Shown here piece by piece: positions 8,298-18,299 of a DNA stretch of 64,000 nucleotides. Below the pieces are notes generated by a model. It searched no databases. It worked only from the letters and a program-made list of their open reading frames with translations, and was not told the origin of the DNA. Within the stretch, counting starts at the first letter, position 1. Each line of letters opens with the position of its first letter. The DNA is taken from the NCBI GenBank assembly GCA_046328715.1, contig JAXLWB010000009.1:62001-126000 (forward strand), read 5' to 3'. A program made the position numbers and the translations under genes. Source of the DNA: JAXLWB01 sp046328715. GTDB lineage: Bacteria; Chloroflexota; Anaerolineae; Caldilineales; Caldilineaceae.

Positions 8298-9503
8298 ATG
8301 AAATACGATCTAGTCTTTGAAGGTGGCGGTGCCAAAGGCATGGTCTTTGTGGGCGCTTACGAGGCTTTCAGTGCGCAGGGTCATACCCCCGGTCGCCTGT
8401 TGGGCACTTCGGCAGGTGCAATTACGGCGACACTGGTGGCGGCTGGTTATTCCAGTGAGGAGCTATTGGCCGCGCTGAATGAACGAGAGAATGGTAAATC
8501 GGTTTTTGCTGGCTTCATGGGCGATCCGTTGCCCTTTAGCAAAGAAGAGATTCAGGCCAGTGCCATTCGCAGCTTGCTTGGGAAAATCAATTTTACTTTT
8601 GCCCCAGGTTTTGTAGAGAATCGCATTGACGACGGCATTGCCGAGACACTGGCGCAACAGGCACAGTCTCGTCACTTTTTCGCCTTTGTCGAACGTGGCG
8701 GCTGGTATTCGGCGCAGCGCTTTCTCACCTGGATGCGTGACAAGCTCGACAGCGGTACCTGGCAAGGACAGCCTCGTCGCTTTAGCGCCATGACGCTCGA
8801 ACAATTTCATAGCATGACCCAGGTTGACCTGTCAGTCATTGCCTCCGACGAAACGGGTGGACGCTTGCTGGTACTCAACCACCGAACTGCGCCGCAATGC
8901 CCCTTGCTCTGGGCCGTACGTATGTCGATGAGCATCCCACTTGTCTGGGATGAGGTCATCTGGCAACCCAATTGGGGCAGCTATCTGGGGCGCGACCTCA
9001 GCAACCATGCGATTGTCGACGGTGGTTTGCTCTCGAACTTTCCCATGGAACTTTTCATTTCCGATGAGCCGTACGTCACGCAATGTATGGGTCCCAAACA
9101 AGATAGCGCCATTCTGGGCTTGCTGATCGACGATGCGCTGCCGGTGCCCCAGCCAGCCGCCAGCCGCGGGCTACTGGTCAATGTTGACGTCAAACCAGCC
9201 GAGCTACGAACGACCAAACGGCTGTTACGCCTTCTCAACACAATGATGGCTGCGCATGACAAGTTGGTGATGGATGCTTTTAGCCATTTAGTCGTACATC
9301 TGCCTGCCGGTGGCTATGGCGTCACTGAGTTTGATATGAGCGATGACCGGCGCAACGCACTCGTTGACGCTGGTCGCACTGCCATGAACGATTATTTTGC
9401 TCGTCCCAGTCCGGCGGCCATCCCCAACGAATTGGAAGTCTACGAACAGGAAAATGCCAGAGCAGCCGCCAATCGCATTGCGCTCAATATTTTACAACCA
9501 TAA
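8298..9503 (+). CDS. Patatin-like phospholipase
   Basis: A 401-residue patatin-family lipid acyl hydrolase. The oxyanion-hole motif GGGAKG is at residues 9-14, the nucleophile elbow GTSAG has Ser38, and the catalytic Asp241 lies in VDGGLLSNFP. The Ser-Asp dyad is therefore complete. Such enzymes cleave membrane phospholipids and serve either in lipid turnover or as membrane-damaging effectors in anti-phage systems. No signal peptide is visible, which points to cytoplasmic action. GAGGAGG precedes ATG 8298. It is followed 22 bp later by the large M23/glycosidase chimera, so the two are probably co-transcribed. The neighbouring caspase, CHAT and NB-ARC genes make an effector role attractive but unproven. 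Confidence 0.92.
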   Translation: MKYDLVFEGGGAKGMVFVGAYEAFSAQGHTPGRLLGTSAGAITATLVAAGYSSEELLAALNERENGKSVFAGFMGDPLPFSKEEIQASAIRSLLGKINFTFAPGFVENRIDDGIAETLAQQAQSRHFFAFVERGGWYSAQRFLTWMRDKLDSGTWQGQPRRFSAMTLEQFHSMTQVDLSVIASDETGGRLLVLNHRTAPQCPLLWAVRMSMSIPLVWDEVIWQPNWGSYLGRDLSNHAIVDGGLLSNFPMELFISDEPYVTQCMGPKQDSAILGLLIDDALPVPQPAASRGLLVNVDVKPAELRTTKRLLRLLNTMMAAHDKLVMDAFSHLVVHLPAGGYGVTEFDMSDDRRNALVDAGRTAMNDYFARPSPAAIPNELEVYEQENARAAANRIALNILQP

Positions 9504-9525
9504 TGTAATGTCATGGGAGAAGGAT

Positions 9526-12500
9526 ATGCCCAAGTCCAAGAGCCGCACTCGGCACCCACGCCACAAAACTGGTAGCCAGACACAGGCACCAATGCCTGCC
9601 GCTATCCCGACCAACGTCAATCAAGCTACAGCTTACGCTGTGAGGATAGCCAATGTGACGGTAACAACAGGTCAGCCCTATTGGCAGGTGATTCGCATAC
9701 GCCATCTCACACCCCAAGAAAATCACGGACAGCACAATGTCTTTGTGGATGCATTGGATGAAGCCGGACAGCGCTACCGCGATCCGATGTTACGCATCGG
9801 CTGGACGTGGGAAGGTCGCCGCCCGGATGAGGATGCTCCAGCCAAGCTGCTCGACAAGCCAGACAACGAGCCAGCGGGCAATGTTGACCTCTATCCTGGG
9901 CAACATCTAGAGGTCTGGATTGAGGGCGATGGGCTACCGAGTGACCGCGTCAGCAACATGCACAGCGAACATCCAGACGAGCCGGGTCCTCAGGGAGAAC
10001 TAGGCAACTCGTTTGGCCATCATTCCTACCATGTCGTCTTTCAACGGGCGCGCAAACAAGGGGCTGATCAAGAGGAAGATCATAGGGTAAATCCGATTTC
10101 AGCCTTCCGTTTTGAGGCCTGGCCCACTGAGTTCCGTGAAATCAATCAAGGCTTCGGCAACAATCCAAGCTATTACCGGCAATTTCAATTGGCCGGTCAC
10201 GAAGGGGTCGATATCAAGGCACCACTGGGCAGCAGAATCTTTTCGGTTGCAGCGGGCACAGTAAAGTATGTCCATCGTGACGCCAACAGCCACAACTACG
10301 GCATTCACATACGGCTCGAACACGCCGACGGCTATGAGACGATCTACGCCCACTTACAAACGGCAATTGTTCAGGAAGGGCAGGCGATCACAGCGGGTCA
10401 GGCAATTGGCCTGGCTGACCACACCGGGAACGTCGTCGGTGATCCAGCCGATCATCTTCATTTGACGCTGAAACACGGCAGCGAGGATCTGCCTGGTTAC
10501 CGCAACCACATCATCGATCCCACACCCTTTTTGCAACGCCTATTGGCCGAAACAAGTGATGAGGCGACCTATGTGCGGGATCGGATTGCCGATGGCTCCC
10601 AGTTTAAGGCCAACCAAACCATCGATCAAAGCTGGACATTGCGCAATAGTGGGCAGACGACGTGGGGCGACGGTTATGTCTTGGCGCTACGCAATAGCGA
10701 GGCATTGGGCGCACCACCAACCCTTCCGGTGCCAACCACAGCACCCGGTGCAGAGGCCACGATCCAATTCGGGTTTCGTGCACCTGCCACACCGGGCCAC
10801 TACCGCAGCGAATGGCAACTGCGTAATGCGACTGGTCAATGGTTTGGCGAGACAGTCTGGCTAGACATCAACGTCGCCAAGGAAACCGTGGTCGTGGTGC
10901 GTGACAACAAGCTAGGCTTCTACTTGCAGAATGCCCAGGACGAGAATGGTTTGTGGGATGCAGTGAGTCGTGTTCAGCCGCCCGTGATCCTGGTCCATGC
11001 TGATGGCTTTAACGATCTCTTGCTCAACCAGGTGCGTGATTTTCGTGCGCCAGATGCCTTCGTGATTGGTCGCTGGTACCTAGACGAGGATGCCCAGCGT
11101 GCCATGCTCGAAAGTGAGGATCCCGAAGGATCGGGACGCAGCTTTGCCGAACAAATTTTGACCTACGACTTCGGCAAATTCAGCAAACGAGCCGCCAATG
11201 GCCGGTTGTTGGTCGATGCCTGGATGAGTCTCAACGAGGCGATTCCTGGTCCAGCGTCTAGCGGCTTTGGTGAAAACCGGGCCGCCTTAGAGCACCGCTA
11301 TGAACATTATGATCGCTTCCAGGTTGCCTTTCGCCAACGCCTGCAACAAGAAGGCATCGAGGCAGTTGCCTTCAACTTTGCTGCGGGTAATTTTACAGAG
11401 GCAGCCCACTACCTCGGCTACTTTCCCCGTACGTTGGCCGAATATACTTACTTGGGTTTCCATGAGTACGGTTGGCCAGCCCTGTTCCCGGGGGCAAATA
11501 CAGCGACCAGTGCTGGCATTTACCGTCGCGTAATGGAAGGCGTCCGCGCACATTTGGGCCAGCGCCATAAAGTAGTTATCACCGAAGCAGGATTAACACG
11601 CGCCTATGGCCACCCCGAAAATCCGGACGAAGGCTGGCTCAACACCACAGAACCACTTGATGAGAATCGCTACTGGGAATCGTTGGCCTGGTACAACCAG
11701 TTGCTTAGCCAGGACAATGATACAATCGGAGCGTGCCTCTATCAGGTTGGTCACATCGGGCGCTGGGAGTCCTTCCGCCACCTTGGACGAGACAACCAAA
11801 ATCAGGATTTGCACCTAGTCGATCGGTTGATGACACTTCGTTCGCCTACCCGTGGACTGGCAGGCCTAGCAGCGACGCGTCCACTGGATGCGCAAGCCAC
11901 ACCGATTGCACCGATCACACTTACAGGTAAGGTGACGAACAACGGCAAGGCAGTGACCGGGGCAACCGTTCGGTTGTTGGGTGATCTCAACACGCTAGGT
12001 TCGATGCGTGGAGTAGTGATTGATCGTCCCGGTGCCGTGACCTGGTCGCGACGAATCACAGGCTTTAGTGGAACGTTGCGTAACGCCTGGGATCGGTTTG
12101 TTGCCAGCGAGGTTGCAGGATTGACATGGCAGGAGTTTAGTCGCCAAATCTGGATCGCCAATCCCCAATTAAGTAAGACCGATGGAAAGTTAAAAGCCAA
12201 TGCGGTCTACTTCTTGCCCGAAAACAGCGGGACAGCGTCGGTCTTTCTGTGGGACCGCATTGTTACTGGCTATACAGGCACGCTGCGCCACGTCTGGCTT
12301 GACCGGGTGCAAGGCAAGGTGGTAGGCATCAATTATGCTTCGTTCCGCCGCCAGATGTTGGCCTACAACCCAAGCCTCGCTACCACTCAGGGACAATTGA
12401 ATGCAGAACGCAGTTACCTCTTGCCGCGCACGGTGGGTGCTGACCGCTACGCGCTCAGCGTGGTAACGTCGAATCGAGGGCGCTTTCGTTTTGTAGATCT

Positions 12501-14004
12501 GACAGTTGGCAGCTATCAACTCGAAGTCAGCGCCGCCAATATGCAGCCGTTCAAGGCAGACGTGGAGTTATACGAAGACGAGGAGTTGGAGCTGGAAATC
12601 GAGCCGCTCCTGACCGAGGAATCCGTACCACGTACGCGTGGCACTGGTGGCGGCAACTTCATCGGCGTGATTGGGCGAGAGTTTGTCGTGAACGGACAGA
12701 TCCTGCGCTTTATCGGGGTCAATCTGCGTGGGTTAGTCTACTACGGGGCAGGAATGACCGGGATGCTGCAATTTACCGAGACCCGGCATCGCGAAGAGTG
12801 TGTGCAACAAGCAAGTGACATGGGCGCCAAGGTGGTCCGTGTCTTTCTGCCTTGCATCAATGCCTCGGCCCAACAGACTATCGATCTGCTGCACACCACA
12901 CTGGACGTTGTCGGCAGTCGTGGTCTCTATCTACTCCCCGCCTTGGTCGATTTCTACAAGAGCACCGACTTCCGCATTCCAGGCGACGATGGCTACTATG
13001 CTCAACTCGACCCGAATTTCAACATCGAATTACTCAAAGGCGAGTTCTATCGCGACGGCTATCGCGAGCGCTATCTGCCCTTTGTGACGACTGTGGTCGA
13101 AGCCTTCAAAAACGATCCACGGATCTTTGCCTGGGAAATTGGCAACGAACTCAAATACGAACCGGCCTTTGCCGACCCGGATCGTAACACCTTCATTGGC
13201 TTTATGCTCAATGTGGCACGCCAGATCAAAGGGATCGACCCCAACCACTTGGTAACGACCGGCATGATTAGCACCAGCCACGCGTCGCTCGATGTGAGCG
13301 ATCTCTGGCAACGTCTCTACGGTGGGAACGAGTTCGACTTTATTACCGTTCATTGTTACAACGAGGAGTATGAGAACAAGCGCGATCATGAGTATGCGCG
13401 CACACTCAACAAACCCTTCATTATCGAAGAGGCTGGCTTTGGCAACGCTCGCCCCGGTAACCGAGTCGACCAAGTACGGGCCGATATGGATCGCTGGTTT
13501 GGCTTTGGGGCCAGCGGTTACATGCAGTGGGGCTTTATGCCGGTGGGGAATGATATCGGCGACGGCGACACCGATAGTGGCATGGACCGCCAGTGGCATG
13601 CGGGTGACTTTGACGGTCTCTTCAACCTTTATCGTGAGCGGGCGGCGCAACTCAAGGCGGAAACGGATCAATTATCGCGCCCTACCCAGCCGGTTCAGCC
13701 AGTAGGGTTTCAGCTCAATCAGCAGGTCTTTGCGCAGACAATCGTCAATGTACGCAAGTCGCCTGGCACCCAAAACAAAGCAAGCGACGATGTGCTAGGT
13801 CAACTTGCCGCCGGCGCGTCAGTCACGATTACGGGGACATCCAAAGCAGTAGATGGTTTGATCTGGTGGCCGATTCACGCTACGTTAACGCAAGGCAATG
13901 GGGTAGACGGCTGGGCAGCCGAAATGGTAAACGCCATCCGCCTGCTCGATAGTACACCTCCAGCTACGATGAACCGCTCACTGAGCGCACGAGCCTATGG
14001 ATGA
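9526..14004 (+). CDS. Giant modular protein: M23 peptidase, NBR1-like Ig, TIM barrel, LysM-like, GH5-like, SH3
   Basis: A 1,492-residue chimera. Order: N-terminal beta region; M23 endopeptidase-like domain (about 200-330; His225 and Asp229 in HEGVDIKA, plus DHLHLTLKHG); NBR1-type Ig domain (about 355-450, with WTLRNSGQTTWGDGY); a glycosidase-like barrel (about 455-770); a carboxypeptidase-regulatory-like fold (GKVTNNGKAVTGATVRLLGD) interrupted by two LysM-like repeats (about 830-970); a GH5-like barrel (about 1045-1390; acid/base Glu1208 in WEIGNE, nucleophile Glu1301 or Glu1302 in FIIEEAGFG); and a C-terminal bacterial SH3 domain. All this suggests cell-wall binding and cleavage, yet no signal peptide is visible. 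The start ATG 9526 has GGAGAAGG upstream. A longer frame (9397) overlaps patatin and is unlikely. Confidence 0.85.
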   Translation: MPKSKSRTRHPRHKTGSQTQAPMPAAIPTNVNQATAYAVRIANVTVTTGQPYWQVIRIRHLTPQENHGQHNVFVDALDEAGQRYRDPMLRIGWTWEGRRPDEDAPAKLLDKPDNEPAGNVDLYPGQHLEVWIEGDGLPSDRVSNMHSEHPDEPGPQGELGNSFGHHSYHVVFQRARKQGADQEEDHRVNPISAFRFEAWPTEFREINQGFGNNPSYYRQFQLAGHEGVDIKAPLGSRIFSVAAGTVKYVHRDANSHNYGIHIRLEHADGYETIYAHLQTAIVQEGQAITAGQAIGLADHTGNVVGDPADHLHLTLKHGSEDLPGYRNHIIDPTPFLQRLLAETSDEATYVRDRIADGSQFKANQTIDQSWTLRNSGQTTWGDGYVLALRNSEALGAPPTLPVPTTAPGAEATIQFGFRAPATPGHYRSEWQLRNATGQWFGETVWLDINVAKETVVVVRDNKLGFYLQNAQDENGLWDAVSRVQPPVILVHADGFNDLLLNQVRDFRAPDAFVIGRWYLDEDAQRAMLESEDPEGSGRSFAEQILTYDFGKFSKRAANGRLLVDAWMSLNEAIPGPASSGFGENRAALEHRYEHYDRFQVAFRQRLQQEGIEAVAFNFAAGNFTEAAHYLGYFPRTLAEYTYLGFHEYGWPALFPGANTATSAGIYRRVMEGVRAHLGQRHKVVITEAGLTRAYGHPENPDEGWLNTTEPLDENRYWESLAWYNQLLSQDNDTIGACLYQVGHIGRWESFRHLGRDNQNQDLHLVDRLMTLRSPTRGLAGLAATRPLDAQATPIAPITLTGKVTNNGKAVTGATVRLLGDLNTLGSMRGVVIDRPGAVTWSRRITGFSGTLRNAWDRFVASEVAGLTWQEFSRQIWIANPQLSKTDGKLKANAVYFLPENSGTASVFLWDRIVTGYTGTLRHVWLDRVQGKVVGINYASFRRQMLAYNPSLATTQGQLNAERSYLLPRTVGADRYALSVVTSNRGRFRFVDLTVGSYQLEVSAANMQPFKADVELYEDEELELEIEPLLTEESVPRTRGTGGGNFIGVIGREFVVNGQILRFIGVNLRGLVYYGAGMTGMLQFTETRHREECVQQASDMGAKVVRVFLPCINASAQQTIDLLHTTLDVVGSRGLYLLPALVDFYKSTDFRIPGDDGYYAQLDPNFNIELLKGEFYRDGYRERYLPFVTTVVEAFKNDPRIFAWEIGNELKYEPAFADPDRNTFIGFMLNVARQIKGIDPNHLVTTGMISTSHASLDVSDLWQRLYGGNEFDFITVHCYNEEYENKRDHEYARTLNKPFIIEEAGFGNARPGNRVDQVRADMDRWFGFGASGYMQWGFMPVGNDIGDGDTDSGMDRQWHAGDFDGLFNLYRERAAQLKAETDQLSRPTQPVQPVGFQLNQQVFAQTIVNVRKSPGTQNKASDDVLGQLAAGASVTITGTSKAVDGLIWWPIHATLTQGNGVDGWAAEMVNAIRLLDSTPPATMNRSLSARAYG

Positions 14005-14040
14005 TGACAAGAGTTACCTCTTCATCCTGTCATCTTGTCA
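14005..14040. terminator. Word-type hairpin after the chimera gene
   Basis: TGACAAGA (14005-14012) pairs with TCTTGTCA (14033-14040). The loop contains related ATCCTGTC words. It lies directly after the stop codon and has no T-run. Confidence 0.4.
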
Positions 14041-14086
14041 ACCCTTCCTCATTCCGTGCTAGTTTTGTTCAAAATGGAGCCATGCT

Positions 14087-14902
14087 ATGTCAAAGAAAGC
14101 ATTCTGTGTTGGTATCAATGATTACCCCTACGATGGCAGTGATCTGAACGGCTGTATCAACGATGCACACGCTTGGGCTGAACTGATGGTGGAGCATTAT
14201 GGCTTTGCGCAGGCGGATGTCAAGCTCGTCACCGACGCCCAGGCAAAGAAGGCAGATATCCTAGCTGGGCTAAAGGATTTGCTCACAGGTGCAAAGTCTG
14301 GCGATCTATTGGTCTTCACCAATTCCTCGCATGGTACCTATGTGGCCGACACCAGCGGCGATGAACCTTCCTACGACGAAGCGCTCTGCCCCTACGATTG
14401 TGCTGAGAATCTATTGATCGATGATGAATTGCGCGAGCTATTTGCCAACATTGGGAAGGGCGTGGAACTGGTGGTGATTAGTGATTCTTGTTTCTCGGGC
14501 ACGGTAACTCGCGCTGCTGTTGCCGAAGCAATTCCAGGTTTGCGTACGCCGGATGACCGCCGCGTCCGTTTCCTCAATCCTGCCCTGCGTGGCGACAAAG
14601 TACTGGAAAATCCGTGGAAGGCCATGCCCAAGAGCAAACAGAAATATCCAGAGTCGAAGATGAAGGAACTGTTAGTGAGTGGCTGCACCGACAAAGAGTA
14701 TTCCTATGATGCGCTGATCGATGGTGTCTATCATGGGGCGATGACGTACTATGCACTGGAAGCCATCCGCACGGCCAACTACAAGCTTACTTTTCAGCAA
14801 CTAGTGACACGGGTCAATCATCTGCTCGATCAAGGCGGCTACCCGCAACATCCCCAATTGGAAGGACGCAGCGTCAACAAGAAGCGCCCGATCTTTACTT
14901 AA
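14087..14902 (+). CDS. Caspase-family (C14) protease
   Basis: A 271-residue stand-alone caspase-fold peptidase. The N-terminal strand and helix read AFCVGINDYPYDGSDLNGC, a typical p20 start (GINDY, then LxGCxNDA). The catalytic His82 lies in TNSSHGTYV and the catalytic Cys135 in VISDSCFSG, both intact. Such bacterial caspases (orthocaspases) cut after basic or acidic residues and often trigger regulated death when activated by STAND or TPR partners. No fused sensor is present, so activation is expected from a partner; the NB-ARC protein at 16830 and the NACHT protein at 31063 are candidates. GGAG precedes ATG 14087. A long inverted repeat with a T-run follows the gene. Confidence 0.93.
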   Translation: MSKKAFCVGINDYPYDGSDLNGCINDAHAWAELMVEHYGFAQADVKLVTDAQAKKADILAGLKDLLTGAKSGDLLVFTNSSHGTYVADTSGDEPSYDEALCPYDCAENLLIDDELRELFANIGKGVELVVISDSCFSGTVTRAAVAEAIPGLRTPDDRRVRFLNPALRGDKVLENPWKAMPKSKQKYPESKMKELLVSGCTDKEYSYDALIDGVYHGAMTYYALEAIRTANYKLTFQQLVTRVNHLLDQGGYPQHPQLEGRSVNKKRPIFT

Positions 14903-14915
14903 CTCATGTTATACA

Positions 14916-15004
14916 AAGGCGCAAAGAGATGGCTTACGATATCTTTCACAGGATATGCTCAAATGAGTGAATTCCCCTATGGGTTCTCTTTGCGTCTTTT
15001 CTTC
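14916..15004 (+). terminator. Inverted repeat with T-run after the caspase gene
   Basis: Arms 14916-14929 and 14985-14998 pair over 14 positions with one G-U. TTTTCTTCCTT follows on the plus strand. The loop is long (55 nt), so termination efficiency is uncertain. Confidence 0.5.
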
Positions 15005-15054
15005 CTTGTGCCCTTGCGTTAAAACGATTGTTGCGCCAGACAAGGAGTTGCTCT

Positions 15055-16203
15055 ATGTTTGGAGGATACAACAGGCACGAATTTCTACCCCATGTGATCC
15101 ACATTTCGATTGCGCGTTATCACCACCAACTTCCCAAACCAGGCGAAAAGCTAGCGTTTCTGGTAACGATCCACGAAGAAGGCACCGGCATCTCGTGGCA
15201 GCAGAATGTGGAATTGAGTACAGCCGAAGAAAAGTTTATCGCCGACGCTACCCAACAGCTTCATCTTTGGAGTCTCAATCTAGCCCTACGCCCGCGCGAT
15301 GCCGAGGCTCTTGTACAGCAGCTTGGCCAGAAACTCTACGCGGCCTTTATCGGTGCTGAAGGAGAAAAGGTACTACAAGCGATTGCACCCACGGCCATTC
15401 TGCTCGATGTCGATGAAACAATTCTCAATCTCCCCTGGGAGCTGATGGGCTCTGAAGCAGGGCCAATTTCCCAGCAAACGCCCTTTGGACGGCTGGTCAC
15501 GACCCGGCAGATCTTGCGACCAAGCCGCGATCCTATCCAAGAGGACAGCGTTGTACGTGTGCTGGCAGTCGCCAACCCCACGTCCGATCTGGCAGCGACT
15601 GAGGCAGGAATTGCTGCCCTCAAGAGCCTGGAAGGCAATCACGGTGCATTCAGTCTACAAGTGACCGTCCTGGCCCAAAACGATGCAACCCGTGCCACGT
15701 TTGCCGATCTATTGGCCGATGGGAGCTTTGACATTATTCATTTTGCTGGCCACGCCTTCCTCAATCCAGAGGAACCAGGCAGCAGTGCGCTACGCTTTGC
15801 CGACGGTGATTTGACAGCCGATGGAGTCCTGGCGTTGCCCTGGAAAGCGCCTCCGTATTTTGTGTTCAATAGTGCCTGCGAGTCAGGGCGGGCCAGCGGC
15901 GGCCAGCGATTGGTCTCTGGCGAACAACATGGCAATGGTTTGGCTGCGGCCTTTCTGGCGATGGGTGTGGCTGGCTATGCAGGCTACTTCTGGCCGGTCA
16001 GCGATGCAGGAGCCGGAATCTTTGCCAAAGCCTTTTACCAAGCGCTTTTTATGCGTGAAAACGTAGGTCTGGCTTTTCTTGAGGCGCGCCAACACGCCAT
16101 CACAGAGTTAGGCTCGGTGGCAGATCTCACAGGCTACAGCGCCATCTTATTTGGCGACGCCGCCTCCAAACATCGACGCGATTTAGCGACTGCCGCAGAC
16201 TAG
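15055..16203 (+). CDS. CHAT-domain protease
   Basis: A 382-residue protein whose C-terminal half is a CHAT (caspase HetF-associated with TPRs) peptidase. The catalytic His233 is in FDIIHFAGHAF and the Cys275 in VFNSACESG; both match the family. The late motif GVAGYAGYFWPVSD is also typical. The N-terminal 130 residues carry LNLALRPRDAEALVQQLGQKLY, a helical region common in CHAT proteins. No TPRs are fused, but a TPR protein is encoded three genes on (18300). CHAT proteases act as effectors in death and anti-phage systems. ATG 15055 is preferred over 15028 because AAGGAG lies 7 nt before it. Confidence 0.92.
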   Translation: MFGGYNRHEFLPHVIHISIARYHHQLPKPGEKLAFLVTIHEEGTGISWQQNVELSTAEEKFIADATQQLHLWSLNLALRPRDAEALVQQLGQKLYAAFIGAEGEKVLQAIAPTAILLDVDETILNLPWELMGSEAGPISQQTPFGRLVTTRQILRPSRDPIQEDSVVRVLAVANPTSDLAATEAGIAALKSLEGNHGAFSLQVTVLAQNDATRATFADLLADGSFDIIHFAGHAFLNPEEPGSSALRFADGDLTADGVLALPWKAPPYFVFNSACESGRASGGQRLVSGEQHGNGLAAAFLAMGVAGYAGYFWPVSDAGAGIFAKAFYQALFMRENVGLAFLEARQHAITELGSVADLTGYSAILFGDAASKHRRDLATAAD

Positions 16204-16829
16204 ATCGCTGACTTTTCCCCTTCGTATTTTGTTGTTATGATCCACGGAATCAATTTAAATCGGTTGAAGATGGCAGCGGGGGAACTGCACCTTCAGTGGT
16301 ATCTGCAAATTCCGCCTTCTTCTTCAGCTATTTTGCATACATCCACTTCCTATCGTAAAATTAAGCATTTCCAAACTGATACAGTATGCTAAATTACGAA
16401 CAAGATTCAATCTATGCTTTTGTCTGGTTAAGTTCGTAAATTCGTAAACTTACGAAACAGAGAAGGAAGAATTATCACAGCAATCTACACACTCCGACTT
16501 GAATGTGAAGTAGTGAGGATGCGTTGTAATCTCAAGGGAGTTGCTACAGAAGCAACAAATTACAGGATAACAGAAAAAAGTAAGGAAATACTACCCAGTT
16601 GCTTCTACTTGCTCTCAGCTAGTTGGCAATAAACCTCATTTACTTTTTCCTACTATCAAATTACTCTCAATTACTTCGCTCTACCACCCCTTTACGTTCA
16701 GTTCACTTGCAACCAGCTTTAGCCTATGCTACATTAACTGCACAAGAAATAAGCACATAAGTGTCGCTTAGGCTAACTGGAAAGAAGGATAAATTGTTTC
16801 TATGCCTCCCCCGCTTTTGAATCATACCT
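16204..16829. other. 626-bp AT-rich intergenic region
   Basis: No convincing gene. It holds a small palindromic cluster of TTCGTAA/TTACGAA words near 16431-16457 and an inverted pair TTAGCCTA/TAGGCTAA near 16712 and 16771. A plausible promoter for the NB-ARC gene is TTGCAA, 17 nt, TACATT at about 16708-16736. A 14-codon open frame at 16802 overlaps the NB-ARC start. Confidence 0.4.
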
Positions 16830-18236
16830 ATGATCTCGATCGATAACATCGACAGTGAGCTTCGGCGCTTATTGCGCAACTGGAAACGACCTACCATTGA
16901 CCCTGGCGAGCTTGTGCAGCTCTCAGCCTTCGCACAAGCAAGCGAGTTAGACCAAGAGACAGCCAAGCGCTGGCTCAGACGATTTTTGGCCGACGCAATT
17001 GAACAACTCCGCCATGTCGACGGGGAAAGTGCGCAGATTCTTCAATTGCGTTTTGTTGATGCAGTGACTCCATCGGAAGCTGCACGCAAGTGCAAGCTTA
17101 CCGATTCTGATTACTTTCGTAAACAGAGCCATGCGGTTCATGCCCTGGCCGAGTATCTGTACGAAACTGAAAACAAAATCTATGCGGGCAAACGTTTTCG
17201 TTTTGAACAACGCTTAATTGCACCTGTCCACAAATCGCTCTTTGGCATCGAAGATTCGCTGCTTACACTGCGTCGCCTGCTCGCGCCGGGCGAGGAGCCA
17301 TGGATCGTGGTGATTGAAGGCATTGGCGGCATTGGCAAGACGGCACTGGCCGATGTCCTGGTGCGGCGGTTGATCAGCACAGAAAATTGGGACGGCGTGG
17401 CTTGGGTGAGCGCAGCACCCAGCCGGATGGACATGCATGGTCAGATGCGACCGGCGGCACCGACGACTCGTACGGCTGAAATGCTTTTATTCCAGCTATA
17501 TGAACAATTGCTGCCCAATCAACCACGGCCCAATTCTTTTAGTGAAGAGAACGTGGTCTTGCCGTTGATTCAACTTTTGAAACAGTCGACTTGTCTGGTC
17601 GTACTTGACAACCTGGAAGCGATTGAGGACATGGAGCGCCTGCTGCCCTTGCTGCGCCGAATGATGAATCCTAGCAAGTTTATTCTCACTTCGCGCACCA
17701 GCCTATACACCGAATCAGAATTAGCGCACTTCGCTGTTCCCGAATTAAAGGCAGAAAGCGCATTACGTTTGATCCGGCGTGAGGCAGGCGTTCGTCAGTC
17801 GCTACATTTGATCACCGCTAGTGACAGCGAACTGTTGCCGATCTACGACATCGTTGGCGGGAATCCATTAGCGCTACACTTGATTGCTGGACAGTTACAT
17901 GTTCATCCGCTGAGTACGGTACTTGATGATTTGCGGCAAGCGCGCGGTAAAAGCGTAGAGAACCTCTACTCGTATATTTACTCTAATGCGTGGAAGTCGC
18001 TGGACGACAATGCGCGTAAGGTGCTACTCTTTATGCCGTTGGCCAGCGAACTAGGCGGCGAGATTGAACACATCGTTGATGCCACACAAATGGATCGCGG
18101 GGTGATTCGCACAAGTCTCGACCAACTGATTCTATTGAACTTGGTACAAGGGCGACCCGACGTGGGGAGTTACACGATCCATAGCTTGACTCGTACTTTC
18201 CTGTTAGAGCAGGTGATACGGTGGCAGGAGAAATAA
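16830..18236 (+). CDS. NB-ARC STAND NTPase with N-terminal HTH
   Basis: A 468-residue signal-transduction ATPase. Residues about 20-115 include a sigma-region-4-like helix-turn-helix (ILQLRFVDAVTPSEAARKC). The P-loop is GIGGIGKTAL (164-173), Walker B LVVLDNLE (Asp260), then FILTSRTSL (RNBS-B-like) and GGNPLALHL (GxP motif). A winged-helix region closes the protein. Unlike most STAND proteins it lacks its own C-terminal repeats. The TPR protein encoded 63 bp downstream probably supplies the sensor, making a split NB-ARC/TPR pair. ATG 16830 has little ribosome-site support. With caspase and CHAT genes just upstream, a nucleotide-gated switch for effector activation is likely but inferred. Confidence 0.9.
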   Translation: MISIDNIDSELRRLLRNWKRPTIDPGELVQLSAFAQASELDQETAKRWLRRFLADAIEQLRHVDGESAQILQLRFVDAVTPSEAARKCKLTDSDYFRKQSHAVHALAEYLYETENKIYAGKRFRFEQRLIAPVHKSLFGIEDSLLTLRRLLAPGEEPWIVVIEGIGGIGKTALADVLVRRLISTENWDGVAWVSAAPSRMDMHGQMRPAAPTTRTAEMLLFQLYEQLLPNQPRPNSFSEENVVLPLIQLLKQSTCLVVLDNLEAIEDMERLLPLLRRMMNPSKFILTSRTSLYTESELAHFAVPELKAESALRLIRREAGVRQSLHLITASDSELLPIYDIVGGNPLALHLIAGQLHVHPLSTVLDDLRQARGKSVENLYSYIYSNAWKSLDDNARKVLLFMPLASELGGEIEHIVDATQMDRGVIRTSLDQLILLNLVQGRPDVGSYTIHSLTRTFLLEQVIRWQEK

Positions 18237-18299
18237 TGAGGAAGATAGTTTTGCCTACGTCAACATCCATTTGAGCTTGAGTTTGGCTGATTCTAGCGT

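Noticed and set aside
16802..16846. 14-codon frame overlapping the NB-ARC start.
   Set aside because: Too short, Pro-rich, and the only ribosome-like site is 11 nt away; could be chance.
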